Positions 13,192-15,880 of a stretch of DNA of 15,880 nucleotides are shown here, one piece after another. A program made the translations under genes and the position numbers. The notes under the pieces are model-generated. The model worked only from the letters and a program-made list of their open reading frames with translations. It did not search any database and was not told the DNA's origin. Positions within the stretch are counted from its first letter, which is position 1, and every line of letters begins with the position of its first letter. Location of the stretch: contig SKJO01000236.1 of assembly GCA_007121975.1 (NCBI GenBank), forward strand, positions 1-15,880. Direction: 5' to 3'. The stretch is from Nitriliruptoraceae bacterium. Its GTDB lineage: Bacteria; Actinomycetota; Nitriliruptoria; Nitriliruptorales; Nitriliruptoraceae.

Positions 13192-14409
13192 ATGTGCGAC
13201 ACGACGGTGCTGGTGGAGCCCGGTCGGGTGCTGTTCGCCAAGGCGTCGGATCGTGACGCCAACGAGGCACAGCCGATCGAGTGGTTCCCTGCCGCCTCCC
13301 ATCCGGCGGGCAGCGTGCTGCGTTGCACCCACCTCGAGATCCCCCAGGTCGACCACACCCGGGCGGTCGTGCTGTCCCGGCCGTTCTGGATGTGGGGCGC
13401 GGAGATGGGCGCCAACGACGCGGGCGTGGTGATCGGCAACGAGGCCGTGTTCACCCGTGAGCCCTACGCCGAGGTGGGCCTGACCGGTATGGACCTGGTG
13501 CGCCTGGGCCTCGAGCGGGCCGGGTCGGCCGAGGCCGCCGTCGACGTCATCGTGCGTCTGCTCGACGAGCACGGGCAGGGTGGGGGTTGCGGGCTCGAGA
13601 ACCCTGACTTCACCTACCACAACAGCTTCATGGTCGCCGACCACGGGCACGCCTTCGTGCTCGAGACCGCCGGCCGGCGCCGGGCGGTGGAGCAGGTCAC
13701 CCACGGGGCGCGCAGCATCTCCAACGGGCTGACCATTCCCGGCTTCGCCGAGCGCTTCTCCGACCGGCTGCGCACCCGGGTGTCGGGCTGTCGCGTGCGC
13801 CGCGCTGCCACCGAGCAGCAGGCCGCCCGGGCGCGGGGCCCCGCCGACCTCGCCGCCGCGCTGCGTGACCACGGCGATGGCCTGCTCGCGCCGAGCTACT
13901 CGGCGCTGAACGGAGCCATGGCCGCGCCCTGCATGCATGCCGGCGGGGTGGTGGCGGCCTCCCAGACCACCTCGGCGTGGCTCAGCGAGTTGACCGCCGA
14001 GGCTGTCCGGCACTGGGCCACGGGCACGGCCGCGACCTGCACCTCGCTGTTCAAGCCGGTCGCGGTGGACCAGCCCGTCGATCTCGGGCCCGCGCCGACC
14101 GACGAGGCCGACGACGCGCACCTGTGGTGGCGCCATGAGCACCTGCACCGCTGGGCCCTGCGGGACCCGCAACGCCTCCTGCCCCGGTACACGCCCGAGC
14201 GCGACGAGGTCGAGCGCTCCTTCTTCGAGCGCCCCCCGTCCAGCGCCGAGGCCTTCGCCACCGCCGATGAGCTCACCGCACGCTGGACCGAGCGGATCCG
14301 GGCGGTCGAGGTCGACGACCTCAGGCCCGCCTACGTGCGCCGGTTCTGGCGGGTGCGCGACCACCGAGCCGGCCGACCCGTACTGCCGGACCGTGCCCCG
14401 CTAGCATGA
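13192..14409 (+). CDS. C69-family dipeptidase (secernin/PepD-type Ntn hydrolase)
   Basis: The 405-residue product begins MCDTTVL. In C69 peptidases, removal of Met exposes the Cys that acts as the N-terminal nucleophile, so Cys2 fixes the start at ATG 13192. Other family stretches are ASDRDANEAQPIEWFP, MWGAEMGANDAGVVIGNEAVF, GGGCGLENPDFTYHNSFMVAD and MHAGGVVAASQTTSAWL. The enzyme would hydrolyse dipeptides or related amide bonds, and it has no signal peptide, so it is expected in the cytoplasm. Substrate is not predictable, because the family also includes acyl-amide and penicillin-type hydrolases. The gene is divergent from the ThrE-like exporter across 89 bp. That invites a model in which peptide-derived Thr or Ser is exported, but this is only positional inference. 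No ribosome-binding site precedes the start. Confidence 0.85.
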   Translation: MCDTTVLVEPGRVLFAKASDRDANEAQPIEWFPAASHPAGSVLRCTHLEIPQVDHTRAVVLSRPFWMWGAEMGANDAGVVIGNEAVFTREPYAEVGLTGMDLVRLGLERAGSAEAAVDVIVRLLDEHGQGGGCGLENPDFTYHNSFMVADHGHAFVLETAGRRRAVEQVTHGARSISNGLTIPGFAERFSDRLRTRVSGCRVRRAATEQQAARARGPADLAAALRDHGDGLLAPSYSALNGAMAAPCMHAGGVVAASQTTSAWLSELTAEAVRHWATGTAATCTSLFKPVAVDQPVDLGPAPTDEADDAHLWWRHEHLHRWALRDPQRLLPRYTPERDEVERSFFERPPSSAEAFATADELTARWTERIRAVEVDDLRPAYVRRFWRVRDHRAGRPVLPDRAPLA

Positions 14410-14447
14410 TGATCCCGTCCCGACCGTGCCGTTCAGGAGCCCGCGTG

Positions 14448-14777
14448 ATGCGCCGATGGCTCGTGCTCTCCGCCCTGCTGCTCGTCGCCGTGCTCGCGTC
14501 GCCTGCGCTCGCGCTGGCCGACGACGCGCCCGAGCCCGCCCCCGAGGGCGGGACCGTGCTGGCGGTGGACGAGATCACCGGCCCCGAGCCCAAGCCCCGT
14601 GATGCCGAGGAGAACGCGGCCCGCGAACTCGGCGGCTTCGAGGACCGCGAGGTGCAGTTCACCTGGGCGGTGGCGTGGCTGCTCACCGGCGCGCTCGGCC
14701 TCGCGGTGATCGCCGGCGGGCTGTTCTACGAGTTCCGGGTGCGGCGCCCGGCCCAGGAGGCCGCCGGTCAGCGCTGA
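14448..14777 (+). CDS. Small membrane protein with signal peptide (unknown function)
   Basis: The 109-residue product has a Sec signal peptide (MRRWLVLSALLLVAVLASPA, cleavage likely after ALALA at about 24). It then has an acidic, Pro-rich outer segment (25-70), one TM helix (about 72-94, WAVAWLLTGALGLAVIAGG) and a short basic tail (FRVRRPAQ). It would be a type I membrane protein with most of its mass outside. AGGAG (14435-14439) lies 8 nt before ATG 14448 and 5 nt before an in-frame GTG at 14445. An earlier ATG at 14406 overlaps the C69 stop but would add a poor N-terminus to the signal peptide. I do not recognise the family. It lies in the same direction as its neighbours, 38 nt after the dipeptidase. 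Confidence 0.72.
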   Translation: MRRWLVLSALLLVAVLASPALALADDAPEPAPEGGTVLAVDEITGPEPKPRDAEENAARELGGFEDREVQFTWAVAWLLTGALGLAVIAGGLFYEFRVRRPAQEAAGQR

Positions 14778-14844
14778 CCCCGCCCCCGATCCCGCCCGTG
14801 AGCTGCCGCTGGTCGACGAGGCGGTCGCGCTGCGCGTCGCGCGG

Positions 14845-15813
14845 ATGCTGGCGCCGACCTCGGGTGCCGACGCCGTCGAGGTCGCCCGGCTGCGGGCCGC
14901 GGTCGCCGACGAACTGCCCGCCATCGACGCCGCCGCGCGGCGCTGGTCACAGCTCGGCGAGCAGCTCGCGCCCACCGAGGTGACGGTGGTGGGCCGCATC
15001 GGCTGGGTGCAGCTCAACCTGAGCAGCCTGCGGGGCGCCTTCGAGCCGCTGCGCGAGCGGCTCACCGAGCGCAGTCGGGCCGCACCCAAGGTCCTCGGCA
15101 CCCAGCTCGGGGCGCTGTTCGGGCTGCTGTCAGCCAAGGTGCTCGGCCAGTACGTGCTGCCGCTGGGTGGTCCGGGCGGCGGGCAGCTGGTCGTCGTGGG
15201 CCCCAACGTGCTGGTGCTGGCCGAGCAGCACGGTGCCCTGGCCGACGACATCCGACGCTGCGTGGTGCTGCACGAGGTCACCCACCGGCTGCAGTTCGAC
15301 GCCAACCCGTGGCTCGCCGACCATCTCGCCGGGCTGGTCCGCCGCTACCTCGAGCATGCCCGCATCGACCGAGCGGCGGTGCTCGAGCTCGCCCCCCGGC
15401 TCCCCGAGATCATCGACCAGGTCCGGCGCACCGGGTCGATCCAGCCGCTGATCGAGACCGTGCTCACCGACGAGCAGGCCGAGATCCTCGCCGAAGCGCA
15501 GGGGCTGATGAGCCTGCTCGAAGGGCACGGCAACGCGGCGATGTTCGACGCGGCCGACGACCTGGTGCGCGACTCCGAGGCCGTGCGCGCCGCGCTGGAC
15601 GCGCGCCGCAGCGACGTCACCAGCCGTATCCTGACCGCTGTCGCCGGGTTGGAGATGAAGCGCCGGCAGTACCGCGAGGGCGAGTCGTTCGTGCGCGCGG
15701 TGCTCGAGCTCGGCGGGGTGGAGGCGCTCAACCGGGCGTTCACCGGCCCCGACGCACTGCCGCGGGCCCACGAGGTCGATGACGCGGCCGGCTGGGTCGC
15801 CCGGGTCACATGA
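14845..15813 (+). CDS. Zincin_2-family metalloprotease (coenzyme F420 biosynthesis-associated)
   Basis: The 322-residue product contains HEVTH (His143-Glu144-xx-His147) in the context VLHEVTHRLQFDANPWL, the zinc-binding signature of the DUF2342/Zincin_2 family. Other segments fit that family: VGRIGWVQLNLSSL near the N-terminus, a Gly-rich LPLGGPGGGQLVVVGPNV just before the zinc site, and LLEGHGNAAMFD and EMKRRQYREGESFVRAVLELGG near the C-terminus. Members are annotated as F420-associated, but their substrate is not established. The family typically lies just before tilS in actinobacteria, and here the stop overlaps the next start as ATGA. The start is doubtful: ATG 14845 has no ribosome-binding site, and the in-frame sequence before it (ELPLVDEAVALRVAR) looks like part of the protein but has no ATG or GTG. 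Confidence 0.82.
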   Translation: MLAPTSGADAVEVARLRAAVADELPAIDAAARRWSQLGEQLAPTEVTVVGRIGWVQLNLSSLRGAFEPLRERLTERSRAAPKVLGTQLGALFGLLSAKVLGQYVLPLGGPGGGQLVVVGPNVLVLAEQHGALADDIRRCVVLHEVTHRLQFDANPWLADHLAGLVRRYLEHARIDRAAVLELAPRLPEIIDQVRRTGSIQPLIETVLTDEQAEILAEAQGLMSLLEGHGNAAMFDAADDLVRDSEAVRAALDARRSDVTSRILTAVAGLEMKRRQYREGESFVRAVLELGGVEALNRAFTGPDALPRAHEVDDAAGWVARVT

Positions 15814-15880
15814 GCACGACCCTGCCGCCCGGGGCCCTGCCGCCCGGCCGCTCCCGCGAGGACCTGGTCGCCGAGGTGGC
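15810..15880 (+). CDS. Start of next gene, possibly tilS (cut by window edge)
   Basis: ATG 15810 overlaps the stop of the metalloprotease (ATGA), so the genes are translationally coupled. Only about 23 residues are visible (MSTTLPPGALPPGRSREDLV and a few more), with a short LPPG direct repeat. No diagnostic motif is reached. tRNA(Ile)-lysidine synthetase is suggested only because tilS usually follows the zincin gene in actinobacteria. Confidence 0.5.
   Translation, partial: MSTTLPPGALPPGRSREDLVAEV

Overview
The window is very GC-rich, with strong G/C preference at third codon positions and dense, overlapping genes. Gene content points to a high-GC actinomycete: a ThrE-type Thr/Ser exporter, a F420-associated zincin in the position where actinobacteria usually have it before tilS, a DasR/NagR-like GntR regulator, and a carboxyltransferase of an actinobacterial type. 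The cobalamin-domain plus GGDEF pairing makes me favour an Acidimicrobiia-like lineage, but that placement is a low-confidence inference. No rRNA, tRNA, CRISPR, IS element or phage gene was seen.

Layout. 1-1536 (+): C-terminal part of an acyl-CoA carboxylase carboxyltransferase, cut by the window edge. 1786-2529 (+): exported lysozyme/glucosaminidase-like protein. 2565-3218 (+): VOC-family protein. 3175-3831 (-): MobB-like GTPase, overlapping the VOC gene tail to tail. 4101-7187 (+): large PAS/GGDEF/EAL/GGDEF protein, translationally coupled through ATGA to 7184-8278 (+), a cobalamin-binding protein carrying the W-x9-E-H signature of CarH/LitR photoreceptors. 8293-9024 (-): GntR regulator, divergent from 9149-11310 (+), a NagA-like deacetylase overlapping a SIS-type glucosamine-6-phosphate deaminase. 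A dre-like palindrome lies between the regulator and nagA. 11294-13102 (-): ThrE-like exporter with an unusual exported acidic head. 13192-14409 (+): C69 dipeptidase, followed by a small signal-peptide/TM protein (14448-14777), a Zincin_2 metalloprotease (14845-15813) and the first codons of the next gene (15810 to the edge).

How the genes work together. Two modules stand out. The first is a candidate light (or cobalamin)-responsive cyclic-di-GMP operon: one gene with a complete diguanylate cyclase, a complete phosphodiesterase and a second complete cyclase, coupled to a CarH-like sensor that lacks a DNA-binding domain. The second is an amino-sugar catabolic unit (regulator, operator, deacetylase, deaminase) whose NagA homologue has lost several substrate-binding residues while keeping the metal and catalytic residues, which suggests a changed substrate. 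The divergent ThrE exporter and C69 dipeptidase could together handle peptide-derived amino acids, but this is only inference from position.

The window also holds six separate short tandem-repeat tracts (units of 9, 10, 12, 12, 15 and 15 bp, roughly four to five copies each). The four inside genes are all multiples of 3; the two outside sit in the leaders of mobB and nagA.
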